Part shown: positions 20,101-30,427 of the stretch, piece by piece | Position numbering within the stretch: position 1 is the first letter of the stretch | Layout: the number at the start of each line of letters is the position of its first letter | Assembly (NCBI GenBank): GCA_019828595.1 | Contig: JAHQRK010000026.1 | Span: 124,001-188,000, forward strand | Length of the DNA: 64,000 nt | Source of the DNA: Aphanomyces cochlioides | Lineage: Eukaryota > Oomycota > Saprolegniomycetes > Saprolegniales > Verrucalvaceae | Direction: 5' to 3' | The notes under the pieces: generated by a model | Seen by the model: the letters and a program-made list of their open reading frames with translations, nothing else | Database searches by the model: none | What the model was told of the DNA's origin: nothing | Position numbers and translations under genes: made by a program

Positions 20101-21656
20101 ACAAGGGTCGCAGGAGGTGCAGGTGTCGCAGCAGGGTCCTTAGGTGCTGCCATCGCACAAAAGGGTAAGCAGGGGTAGAAAGTATCGCAGGAGGTCCCGG
20201 AGGGCCTGCGGTGGTTGCAACAAAGTCAGGCAAAGTCGCTGGCTGCAAAGGTCTGTGGGCTTCCGGAGGTGTCTTCACAGCAACGGAGGCGTAGTCAGCA
20301 AAGCAAACAACGACAGGAAAGGGTATCAAAGGCAATCAGATACAAGGACTCAAATGGCGCAGAGTTCGCAGGTGGTCACGAGTAGGTTGCAATAGTAGTT
20401 TGTATGCACACGACGGGACAACAAGGACTGTGATCTTGTTGGGTCTGTGCGGAGGATCTGTTTCCCAAGATCTAGCTCCGAGGACTCGGCTGCTCGTTCC
20501 TTGGCTTGAGTTACTTCTCACTGATAGTGCAGCTCCAGAACCCTCACATGTAAGGCATACACTGCAAAAAGGGAAGTGTATTAACATTGTTTAAAGCTAG
20601 CTAGGCATGAGATCCAGATCCTTTGCGGTGCAACGACCCAGAGTTTGACCTTTTGCGGGCCTGATCTGACTATGTGATTTGTGATCCCGTGCAAAGTGTG
20701 CTGACCAATCGCTGGCTTGGAACAATGTGAAATTCTCTGAGTCGCAAGATGACCTCTCGGCTTTGAACCACTTGGGCTGTCGACCGCTGGTGTCCTTTGA
20801 AAGTATCCATACTGCTCGCCACCATTCGCCATGTCCAATCGGTCCACCATTCATGTCTGATAGGCTTAGAATAGACGGTATAAAGTGGGCCGTTGGTTTG
20901 AGTACAGGGGGTGCAGACAGTGCAGAAGGGTATGCATCCCCTGTCATAACATTGTTCATGCGAGGGACTGGATTGTCACTGAACTTCAACGCCGAGCAGA
21001 CAAAGACCAACACACTTCTTGCCGTAGTTCGTCGACAGTGCTGATGGCGACAGCAAGCATCTTTTATCGTACGTGACAGAACGGTCGTGTCCTTACGGCA
21101 GCCGGGAGGTCGAAGTTGGGGGTGCAGCCCATGCAGATGTTCCAGAGAGTTCATTCGTCCTTGCAGATTGATGCAGGTTGCTCGAGCAATGGTTGCAATC
21201 GTAGAAATCCACCATGGGAGCAAACCCACCAAGTGATAAGTATAAGTAGTCACAACCAACACAGGGGGTACAGACCCTTCCGCACCCTCTGTGGGTAGCT
21301 GACGAGTTTGTCGATAGGGCCACCTACTGGATTCCCTGCAAATAGTTCATAAAAAGTGACATCTCAAAATATTTGCTGTTTGCGTCGCCACATATGAACT
21401 TCATTATGTTATAGTCAAAGCGGACATTATGATCCATTCTTGAAGATGCCTCTTCCAAAACAAGGTCCTGTGGAGCATAAGCAGCGTCAATGGAAGAGCA
21501 AGCTGCATCATAGCAACATTGATAGCTATAAGGATAGAGTCTTCTCTGTCATCCTCGACATCGTCTTATTTAGTTTAAACAACTTTCATTTTCAATGTCG
21601 ATTTTGCTTCAGCTTTGATTCCCCTGCACAAGTTCACTTTTTCTTGGAGTGTTTTC
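20101..21656 (-). repeat. Diverged LTR/UTR remnants of the gypsy nest
   Basis: The stretch 20440-20610 aligns with the end portion of the 1.19-kb LTR (CCAAGATCTAGCTC, AAAAAGGGAAGTGTATTA, AAGCTAGCTAG), but with many differences, marking an older copy. 20104-20260, 20903-20946 and 21260-21294 hold mini-palindromes. ORFs here (for example 20597-21262) show no recognised domain. No gene is called. Confidence 0.5.
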
Positions 21657-22846
21657 TGTCGTGTGTTAAACGACAAAAAACTTGTTTTGATATTTGATTC
21701 TTGGAGGGAGTTGACGTGGATGAGCCACAAGCAGACGTTCGCAACACACAGAAAGAGTCTTGGACGCACACAGGGGGTTTCGAAAGGGGATACGGGAGTT
21801 GCAGTGGGGTCTGTAGGGGCTGCAACGACCGAGCTTGGTAAGACTGAGAGGTCGCGAGAGGTGACTGGGCTTCGGTCGAGGTTGCAGGCAGGAACAGGCA
21901 ACGGAGGCGCAGGTAACCATAGCAAACAAACAGCCAGGACGCAGGAGGGACACAACAGGGCACACAAGCACACAAGACGCAGAGGTCGCAGGGGGCTCGG
22001 AGGGCTCGGAGGGATCCGTGGGGGTGTTTTCGTTGGAAGCGCACGATGGACAGCAAGGACGGCGCTCTTGCTGGATCTGCGCTACGGATCTGTCTCCCAA
22101 GATCTTGCTCGAGGACTCGGCTCGGGCTGGTAAAGGGCGATCGTTCGTTGTGTTGACGCTGCTCGGGGGTGCTAGTCGCAGCTACTGCTCGCTTCTTGGC
22201 CTTGCTTACTTCTCGCTGGTAGTGTAGCTCCAGAACCTTCACACGGAAGGCATTCACTGCAAAAAGGGAAGTGTATTACATAGTTTAAGCTAGCTAGACT
22301 CGTTCTGCAATCGAGTTGAGACGACAACAACTTGAGTTTGAACCTTAGCGAGTTCGTTCGTTGGATGACTGGCCAATGAGCTCATGAATGTAGTGTAAAA
22401 TTCTCGTGGGCATCTGCAACGCATGACGATCTTCCGTTTTCACCCATGTTTGACATGGCGTCGACCCTGTAAACGTGCAATCCAACTTCGTACTTCGAGT
22501 GTCTGTCCTTACATAGTTGACCACGCCGCGGTTTGTCATTCATCCGCTGTGTGGTCGTGCTTCAGGTGCACGGACTCATGTTGCAGGTGTTGCTTCAGGT
22601 GCACGGACTCATGTTGCAGGTGTTGCAGGGGGTGCAGATACCTCTGCACCCCTTCTCCAAGGCAAGTCGACACAACAGGAGTTGCGGGGGGTACAGAGGG
22701 ATCTGTGTCCTCTGTCACAGCATATGCACCAACATTCAAATATCTCATACAGTGCTTGCAAAAAATGAGAGCATCACATGAGCATGCGTTGTAGTTGCAG
22801 ACTACGACAGTAAATGTCGTCGTTCTCATTGTGTTGGGAATGAGCA
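21657..22846 (-). mobile_element. 1.19-kb LTR, inverted copy
   Basis: 1190 bp, reverse complement of 9419-10609 with very few differences, for example A6 versus T7 in one run. TG starts at 22846 and CA ends at 21657. It lies just downstream of a different gag (22826-23916) and upstream, in minus reading, of the pol at 19.9-14.7 kb. Both LTR copies are preceded by CACCC, which is more likely inherited than a target duplication. Confidence 0.75.
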
Positions 22847-23916
22847 GGGTGACTCCAACACTCCCACGCGGTTGGCAGCCTTCCTAAACTCTTGATCCAA
22901 GCGAGTCAACTTGTCCTGCTGATTGCCACACAGTCCTTCGAGATCCGCTATGCGTTTTTGTTGCTTCTTGTTTTTGCTCCTTTCTTCTGCCAACGCATTT
23001 GTAGCCTTGTTAATTTCGTCTTGCAAATCGCTTTTCAACCTTCGCTGAGCTACGAAATCCGCTCGAACTTGGTCAAGCTCCTGCCTCGCTTGACGAATTT
23101 GATCTTCGAGGTCACCTTGAGCCTGGTTTTGAGATGTTGAGCTGTGTTTCGCTCGTTTGGACTGAGACTGAGACGGCGGGTATCCTCGCTGGACGACAGA
23201 CGAACTTGAAGTTGTGGCTTGACTTGTCGCTTGGCTGCCTAGTTGAGCCAATGCTGTTGCTGTTGCTGCTGCTCTGGCATCTTCATTTTTCTTTTCGACG
23301 TCTCTCGATTGCCTCTTGACGAGCTCTAGCATCTTCAGCCATCCGCTGCCGATCTCGTCAATATCCGCTCGAGTGTCCTCTGCTTGTTTCTTGAGTCGAG
23401 CCTCTTCAGCAGCCGCATTAGCTTGTATTTCAGACTGAGCCATCAACCGTGTTGAATGGCGTGTTGGTGGTGGAGGTTGTGATTGAGTAGAACGGCCACG
23501 ACCTCGCCCGCGTCCACGGCCCCGTCCTCGTCGACTTGGAGATGAAGGAGTTGAACTTGACGGTCGATTTTGCGCATCACTATGTCCCAAAGTTTGACTT
23601 GACGCAGGGGCTACGGGTAGTGCAGACCCGTCTGCATCCCCAGTTCGAGCTGGTTGTGCCGTCCCGCTGGACGATGGTGGTGACAAAACTGACTGGTATG
23701 GAGGCAAGACGTATGAAGACAATGGAGGCAGGGAAACAAGCTGGTTCCGGGTACTGGCGTCAAAGCTGGCAAAGTTGATGTAGCTGTGACTGAAGCAGTT
23801 GGAGCTGACGTTGGTATTGTTGCTGGCGTCGTGGTCGACGTAGTTGGTGGTGATGTTGGTGCAGTAAAAGAGCCATCAGGTGGCCCATTGTTCTCGCTTG
23901 GAGCGTTTGAAGACAT
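22826..23916 (-). pseudogene. Second gag-like gene, RG-rich and coiled coil
   Basis: The frame starts MSSNAPSENN at 23916 and shifts near 23740 into the long frame ending at 22826. Features in order: Thr/Pro-rich N-terminus; a mini-palindrome in frame (DADGSALPVAPASS, 23604-23642); an Arg-Gly run (RRGRGRGRGRGRGR), likely nucleic-acid binding; and two long coiled coils (EEARLKKQAEDTRADIDEI, then QARQELDQVRADF onward). It is cut off by the LTR at 22846. Architecture is like structural gag regions of oomycete retroelements, but no retrotrans_gag core or knuckle is present. Confidence 0.5.
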
Positions 23917-24169
23917 GCTTTCACCAAAGAATGGAAATTGGATTGTGAGGTTATCTATGGTTCTGCAAAGCCGTTGAAGTAGTTTGGCGCGCTTTCTTGG
24001 CAACTGCATCATCCTGATGGTTTGTGATCTAGCCAACCCGATTGTGACTGGAATGAAAAGTAGAACTTTGGATGAGATTTTGGATTGAAAGTCAAAAGAG
24101 GATCATGCACTTTTGACTGTGGCAAGACGCTCAACCATTTTGTGGTATCGCATCATTGCCAGGGTGGCT

Positions 24170-24426
24170 TGTGACAATGCATTAATAAATATTCTGTTTT
24201 GACTTTATGTGGCTATCTTTTGACACCCTTTTTGGATCATTTTACATATCATTTTTACCCCAATATGGAAAACGAAATGATACATCTGCCTTCAGACTGG
24301 AGAACCCTGCAATGCAAAGCTTTGCCTGGTGTGGATGTTGAAAATTTGCATGCATATAGCTTGGGTGGTGGAGATATTTTTGGGTGTGGCAAGTGTGTCT
24401 TGGGTATCCATGAATGTTATAACTAG
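24170..24426 (+). repeat. 257-bp direct repeat, copy 2
   Basis: Same length as 8916-9172 and identical except for a few bases in the first 40. It ends where a hairpin element begins at 24425. Confidence 0.75.
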
Positions 24427-24540
24427 AAGCAATAGAGGCGCACGACCACTCAGCAAACAATCGTTAAAGACACAAATGGAACACCACAAGACACAAAAGC
24501 ACACGAGATTGCTGAGCGGTCGTGCGCCTCTATTGCTTCT
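24425..24540. mobile_element. 116-bp hairpin MITE
   Basis: Arms of about 31 nt starting AGAAGCAATAGAGGCGCACG and their near-perfect complement ending at 24540, around a loop of about 50 nt. No coding content. It is inserted exactly at the end of the 257-bp repeat. Confidence 0.7.
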
Positions 24541-24619
24541 TCCTCGCATTTCACCCTACAGAAGTACGTCCTCTGCAGACCCTGCAGACCCTCCTGTACC
24601 CCCTGCCACACTCGTCTGC

Positions 24620-25520
24620 TGATCAACAAACCTGAGCCTGCTGAAGATTATGGAAACCGATATCATTTCTTGTATCCTTTGGCATTTGTGGTGACGCATA
24701 CAACACGGTTTTGTGATGTGGAACATTTGCAGAACCGACAGAGGTTGCAGAGGGGTCTGCCCCTTGTATTGGATTTGACTGGGTGGTGTCGTGATTGAAT
24801 CGACAAAAACTTTCTTGAATTCTTTGAGGGAGAGAAACTAGATGAACCACAATCCGCGTTCGCAACACACAAGAGGGGGTCTTGAGAGTGCAATGAGGGT
24901 AATGACAGGGGTTGCAGGTGTCGCAGAGGATCCCGTAGGGTCTGCAGATGCACAAAACAAAGTCGGGGTTTGCAGAGATCGTCGGTGCTTCCAGAGGTGT
25001 TGTAGGCAGAAACAGGGGCGCAGTCGAACAGGGCAAACAATGGCTAGAGGGATAAGCAGGCACAACAAAGCACAGGACACACGGAGGGATGTTTCACGTT
25101 GCAAACTGAGCTTATTCTCGACTTCGAGCTGCTTCAACCAGGCGCAAAAGTCGCAGGGGGTCGCAGAGGGTCTTGTTGGGGCTGCAATGCACGTTTTCTT
25201 CAATGGCACACAACACGAAGCAAGGACAACGGTCTTGCTTGGTCTGTGCAGGTGATCTGTGGCCCGAGATCTTGCTCGAGAACTCGGCACAAGCTGGTAA
25301 AGGGCTATGGGGTGGTTGTTGGCGCTGCTTGCTTGTCCCAGCCGCAGCTACTGCTCGCTTCTTGGCGCTGGTTACTTCTCACAGGTAATGTAGCTCCAGA
25401 ACCCTCAGGCAGAAGGCATTCGCCAGCAAAAAAGGAAGTGTAGTACAAAGGTTAAGCTATCAACGCGACCACTCGCAATGTGACGACAGCGAGTTTGAAC
25501 CTTACAGGTGCGGTCGTTCA
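24620..25520 (-). repeat. Older, diverged LTR copy
   Basis: From about 25240 to 25500 this follows the sequence order of the 1.19-kb LTR (GATCTTGCTCGAG, AGCTACTGCTCGCTTCTTGG, TGTAGCTCCAGAACC, GAAGTGTA), with many substitutions. The preceding part keeps the same spacing of mini-palindromes (24738-24770, 24904-24948, 25150-25187). It belongs to the same LTR family but is much older. 25520-28150 has no gene that I recognise; it contains one mini-palindrome (26237-26271) and the 26601-26672 repeat. Confidence 0.55.
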
Positions 25521-26600
25521 ACTTTAGCCAGCCTGGTTCAACAAAGAGACTCCATCCCATTGCACGTGTATCCAGCAGGGGTTGCATAGGCGGGTGCGCG
25601 TGTTGCAAAGCACATGCAACTCGTGCAGTATAACGACAGGTCCAACGACTCTTGTTTGTGGTGCAGCGCTCGTTTTCCATCTCCATACTTGAGCATATGG
25701 CGAGGGTGACTGAGACATTGTGTTCTTGAGGATGGTCTGTAACATTCGATCAGGAGCTCCAATGGGGATGTTTTGCCACATTGTGATGGGATATCTGGTA
25801 TCACATGAACACCTGCACCACGTGCGTCATATGTTTGCATACAGTGTCATGAGTACAAAGAGTATTGCACGTGTATTCAGCAAGGGATACAGACAGCTGC
25901 GCCTGTTGCAAAGCACATACTTCGCATCGCAGCTAGTGCAGTGTCCTAGGAGGGCCAATGACTCCTTTTCTTGGTGCTAAACTCGCATTCCATCTTCGGC
26001 GGCTTGGGCATCGATGCATATGACAGAGCGACTAAGATATCATGTTGTGTGGATTGTCCGTCAGTACATGCATAGATGGTGCGCAATGTACAGCTCGACG
26101 TAGGACTTGCGTTTAATACATGCGACCAGGGAGGAATGTTTATGCCATGTTGTCATGTGGTTTTGGTATTGCAGGACAACATGCGCCACATGCATGTCGT
26201 TCCGTGTTCAAGGATACAAAAACACTTGGGCACAAGATGCAGGGGCTGCGGAGGGTCTTGCATCCCCTGTCCAACAGGAAAAGTGGCCGTAGGGTATTTC
26301 AGGATGGTCCATATCATGAGCCATTGTAACCATAGGGATTTTCAATGTCAAACCATAGATGAACAAATATTTATTCATGCATCACCACATCAGTGTCATT
26401 GCTTGGATTAAATTGTACTTAATTTTTGTATGTTATACAATATTCGACATTAAATTCAAATCGTCGATTAATATGCGATACTGTAATTTGCCATCTCCAC
26501 ACTCTCTTGCAGTTGATTTAGCCAGAATACACGTATGCAAGAATATTATCTTCATGTCAGTTTTCGCCTAAGGAAAGGTCAAGATTTCTCCATTCTCTCG

Positions 26601-26672
26601 CCCTGTGGAGTCTTCGACTCGCTAGAAATCTAACCTGGTACTCTTTAAGCAGTAACGCCGTTGTAAACAGGT
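26601..26672 (+). repeat. 72-bp repeat shared with 5373-5441
   Basis: Nearly identical to the spacer between the 36-bp repeats at 5.4 kb, from CCCTGTGG to AAACAGGT. It is an isolated copy with no gene attached. Confidence 0.7.
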
Positions 26673-28156
26673 AACGGAACTACTTACTGACACAAACTCG
26701 ACTGGAGTTGTTTGGACACCATCTCTTTTGTTTCTTTGCATTATGGGTGACTGTCGGTAGTTGTCGTGCCGAGACGGAATCTCCTGGAGTAAATCCACCA
26801 TGAACATGTGATAAATAACAGCCTAGGTTGAAAGCATGCCACAAAAGGCAATCAATGTCATGCTGGTGCATTTACTGCATAGTTATCTCTTTCCATACAC
26901 CCCTGCGATTATCAAATATGCAGACTGGAGATATTTTTGCACGCTATTCATGGCTTGGAAATGTAAGGTTGACCATCGCCATGCCAAATGCCAAATTGCA
27001 CGAGCTCAATACGTTCCAGTAGGCCTCTTGCATTGTTGAGCTAACAGTGCGAGCTACGCCATACACACTGGGAAGCTTGTAACTTTGTTATGATTCTCGA
27101 GTGGTATTCAAGGTCTCAACAAGAGCGAACAATAGATGGATGAACTTTTGTTTCGGGGTCTTCCGCCCTTGTAGATATAAGTAGAGTGCTAGATGCAGGA
27201 TAGACTTGTGCTGTGAAGACTATCAACAGGACAAATGTTCTTGTTGACATCACCGAATTCTGTGGCAAACTCGTGCCACCTGGAACAACCAAAAATGTCC
27301 ATTCGAAGGCATCGTTATGAAGGGTAAACTACACTAGTAGTAGGATCGTGATCCCAACCTACATCGCGACCAATTGCTACAGTTCATCCGACTGTAGGAT
27401 AATGAGTTGAGTATCAAGTTTATCCCGAAGTCCAGCATAACTGAAAACTGACGCCATTTGTGCAGATAGAGAGTCCCTACCCTGCTATCCAATAAAGATA
27501 TTGCAGAGTGAGGGATTAGTTTCCCAAGTGAGATGATAAAGATCAGCACAGATAAAACATTTCAAATACTGTAACTTCATTTGAATTGGAACACAGTGGT
27601 ACCCACATAATATTATTTGAAAAATGAAGGAAGAAGAAAAAGAAATGCATACGCATTCTCTACCAATTATTGTGCTTTCTACTCAAAATTTCCTCCAGCG
27701 ATTGGTTGAATCAACCGCCGGCAAATCGCCGGACCTCCGAAATATAATACAAATATCATTTTTAGAAGGTTATTTTTTAACTTTGGTTGAAGCCTTGATC
27801 GGGATGGTACACGAAATTGTCGCTGCGCTGGCGAGGCCAGAGGCCTCTCACTCGGCCTCTCCACTCGTTGTACGCTCAACGTGGGGGGCGCTGAATAACG
27901 TGGAATTCTCTTCGAGGTGGGGTCGCTGTGGAAGGTTGTTCAGAGTCATAGAGATGACGTGAGATTTGCAGCTTTTCTCTCACAAACTTAGGTCAGTTTT
28001 CAGCCAATCAATTGATAGTAAAATTATTTTTAGCCAATCATATTGTCCGGACGATTTCCAGGCGATATGTTCAATCGCCTGAAATTGGCAAATTTGGACG
28101 GAATTCACAATATTTGTCATCAAAAGAGCGCACTTTGAATATCAAAATTTTGAATC

Positions 28157-29184
28157 ATGCCCAAATCTGTGAGACCTGTGGCCCAGCGCTACTATCGACG
28201 CTATACCGTGCGAGACATTCGCAGCGTCCTGCATGAGTTCAAGCTCTTGCCATTGTGGGCAAGCATGCGTGCATTTGCCCTCAGCAAAGGGATACCCGTT
28301 GCGAGTTTGCATCGTTGGATTGATCGAATGGACGAATAACTTGGTTCAACCGACCGAGGAAACCATTGCACTCTGAACAAGGTAGGACAGGTGAAAGAAG
28401 TATCTTTCAAAGATAACTCATTGTCATTTATGAATGTTACTCGAGAAACTGAGGACTATCTTACACCAGCAATCATGGTGAAATGGATTGCTACAAACGA
28501 CCTCTTTGGCTTGAAATGACATTTGGAGATATAGGGGATGATTCGTCCTACAATCTAGCTCTTCAGTGGTGTCGCCGATTCTCCAGACGCCACGAATTTA
28601 CATTTCGAGTACCATGCTATTCCAAGTACACCCTTGAAACTTTGCAAGAAATTAAAGATGAATACTCTAGAGTATTTTGGCAAGAAAACAGACTACAAGT
28701 TGTCCGACATCATAAATGTCGACGAAACACCGGTTTATTACGATATGCCACCAAGCAAAACGTTGGCAAAACGCGGCAGTCAATCTGGCGTGAAATATGA
28801 CGAAAAACATTCCGACATGATCTCTGTAGTGCTCAGTATACGAGCTGACGGTAATAATAAATGTAATTTCTACTTAATGATAATAATTAGGACGTAAACT
28901 ACCCCCTTTGATTATTGTCCGGGTTGATCCAGGCGGCGAAATTGAGCAAAAAGAGCTCCCAAACTATCCACCCGGTCCTGTGTATGCTGTTCAACCTAAA
29001 GCATACATGGATGATCGAGTTTTGGAGATTAACCTCCAAGAAATTGTGAAGTATGAGATAGAAGGGCCAACCGTTCTTGTTCTTGATAATTTACAATCGC
29101 ATGCAAACAAGAAGGCGAAAAAGTCATGGAAAATGACTTGTGTGGCTCTGTGGGTCTTGCGTGCATCCCACCAACTACAACTTG
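28157..29184 (+). pseudogene. Pogo-like (Tc1/mariner) transposase, truncated, with one 40-bp intron
   Basis: An N-terminal helix-turn-helix (ASMRAFALSKGIPVASLHRW), a CENP-B-like region (WCRRFSRRHEFTFR) and DDE_1 motifs: the first Asp in DIINVDETPVYYDMPPSK and the second in VLVLDNLQSH, with PGGEIEQ and VQPKAYMDD between. A 40-bp GT-AG intron (28851-28890) is needed to join RADG to RKLPP, and it restores the family sequence exactly. Stops and shifts at 28337 and near 28640 break the frame. The third catalytic Asp is lost because the gene is cut at about 29190 by the dispersed repeat. Not functional. Confidence 0.75.
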
Positions 29185-29199
29185 CGTTATCCAGCCACT

Positions 29200-29436
29200 G
29201 CGGCTCATCGATTGTGTAGTGTAGAAGGCGAAAGAAGAAAGAAAAGGGAAAACTGCATAGAAATTGACAGGAAAAATCGGCGGCCTGCTTCATGTGCTTT
29301 CCCTCGGCATCAGCTTTTGTATTCTGCCATACACCTCGACAGTTTGCTGGAACTCATCATGGCGCTTCTCCTTGCCGTCATCGACTGCTCAAAAACTGCA
29401 AATACTCTTCTTAGCGCAACGTACAGAGTAGAGTCG
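29200..29436 (+). repeat. Dispersed repeat, copy 2
   Basis: Near-identical to 4740-4976, joined to the truncated pogo gene. Downstream 29440-30420 holds no gene; it is AT-rich. Confidence 0.7.
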
Positions 29437-30427
29437 TAGTCTGTTTGACACAGTAGGATATTGCACATGCTGTAGTTTGAACGCAGCAGTAAGGTACTAT
29501 TATATTAATAGTAAAAAACAGGTCCACCAGGTCACGCTTCCAGGTCACGTGACACAATCTCAAAAATATTCAAATTCAGATCTGGGTACACTGTGACTAT
29601 CGCTTCGTATGTTCATATGGACGTATTTTTGTACTTGTATAATACAGTGTAGAATCCAATCGATTAGCACAATAGGTACACCTTTACTTTAACTAAGAGA
29701 AAACTCTTTTGTGTACAAATGAGTAAAACTCCCGTTAACTCTTTCCTGTAAACGATTTGCTCGGCAATTTGCAGAAAATAATCTGTTTAGAGGCAGTCTT
29801 TGTGCACTTGAAGTCAAAGACGGCGATGGAAAGATGAATCTTGGCAGTCACACACCTACCGTGACTTGATTGGACAAAAATAATTCATTTTGACTGGACA
29901 AATATATTTTTTGAAGCATCTGATACACGCTAGAGAAATCTTCCTGCCTGTCGCTGCGTGTGCATGATGACGCATAGAGTGCATCGAGATCCCAGCAGAC
30001 CAAATGATGCTTAAGGGGTTTTGTTGAAGTTAAAGTTAGCTATACAGGGCGATAGAGCGTCATCTTAGCTACATTTTGACGGTTTAATATCCCCAGAACT
30101 CGTCATGGTTATTGAGATATGGTTGTCGGCGCGACGGCCTTGCCGCGGCTTTCAATTTCTTCAAAAAAATTTTATTTCACCATTGGATAATACTCGACAC
30201 GAGCTACCGATTTCTGGCGTCCAATTGGCTTAAAACGTACTGGAAGATGCTCAAACAAGCAAAAATAAAAAAAATTAACCGGATTTTTCCGGTAAATTTT
30301 TTGATGATTTTTTTTTAAAATTTCGTTAGCCATCATTTTGTATGACGTGTCAGCAAATAAACATCATTTTGTTTGTTGGCTGAGTAACATTTATTGAATC
30401 AAGTATACATCGTGTTCAAGTGCTCAG

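Larger units (their letters stand above)
9557..26271. repeat. Family of GC-rich mini-palindromes scattered through the gypsy nest
   Basis: At least 25 occurrences of a roughly 35-nt motif: arms like GCAGGGGGTRCAGA and TCTGYACCCCCTGC around a short centre, often followed by GCAACnCC. Positions include 9557-9590, 9611-9650, 10240-10281, 10438-10472, 12303-12338, 12950-12990, 13552-13600, 14391-14430, 14594-14630, 16586-16622, 16654-16688, 19115-19152, 19174-19214, 20104-20151, 20903-20946, 21260-21294, 21771-21831, 22620-22700, 23604-23642, 24570-24608, 24738-24770, 24904-24948, 25150-25187 and 26237-26271. Several lie inside otherwise open gag or pol frames. I see none outside this nest, apart from unrelated GC hairpins. 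Confidence 0.8.

Noticed and set aside
8916..24426. A single 15.5-kb LTR retrotransposon bounded by the 257-bp direct repeats
   Set aside because: The repeats lack CA at the 3' end and a target duplication, no primer site follows the left copy, and the interior holds another LTR pair and opposite-strand genes.
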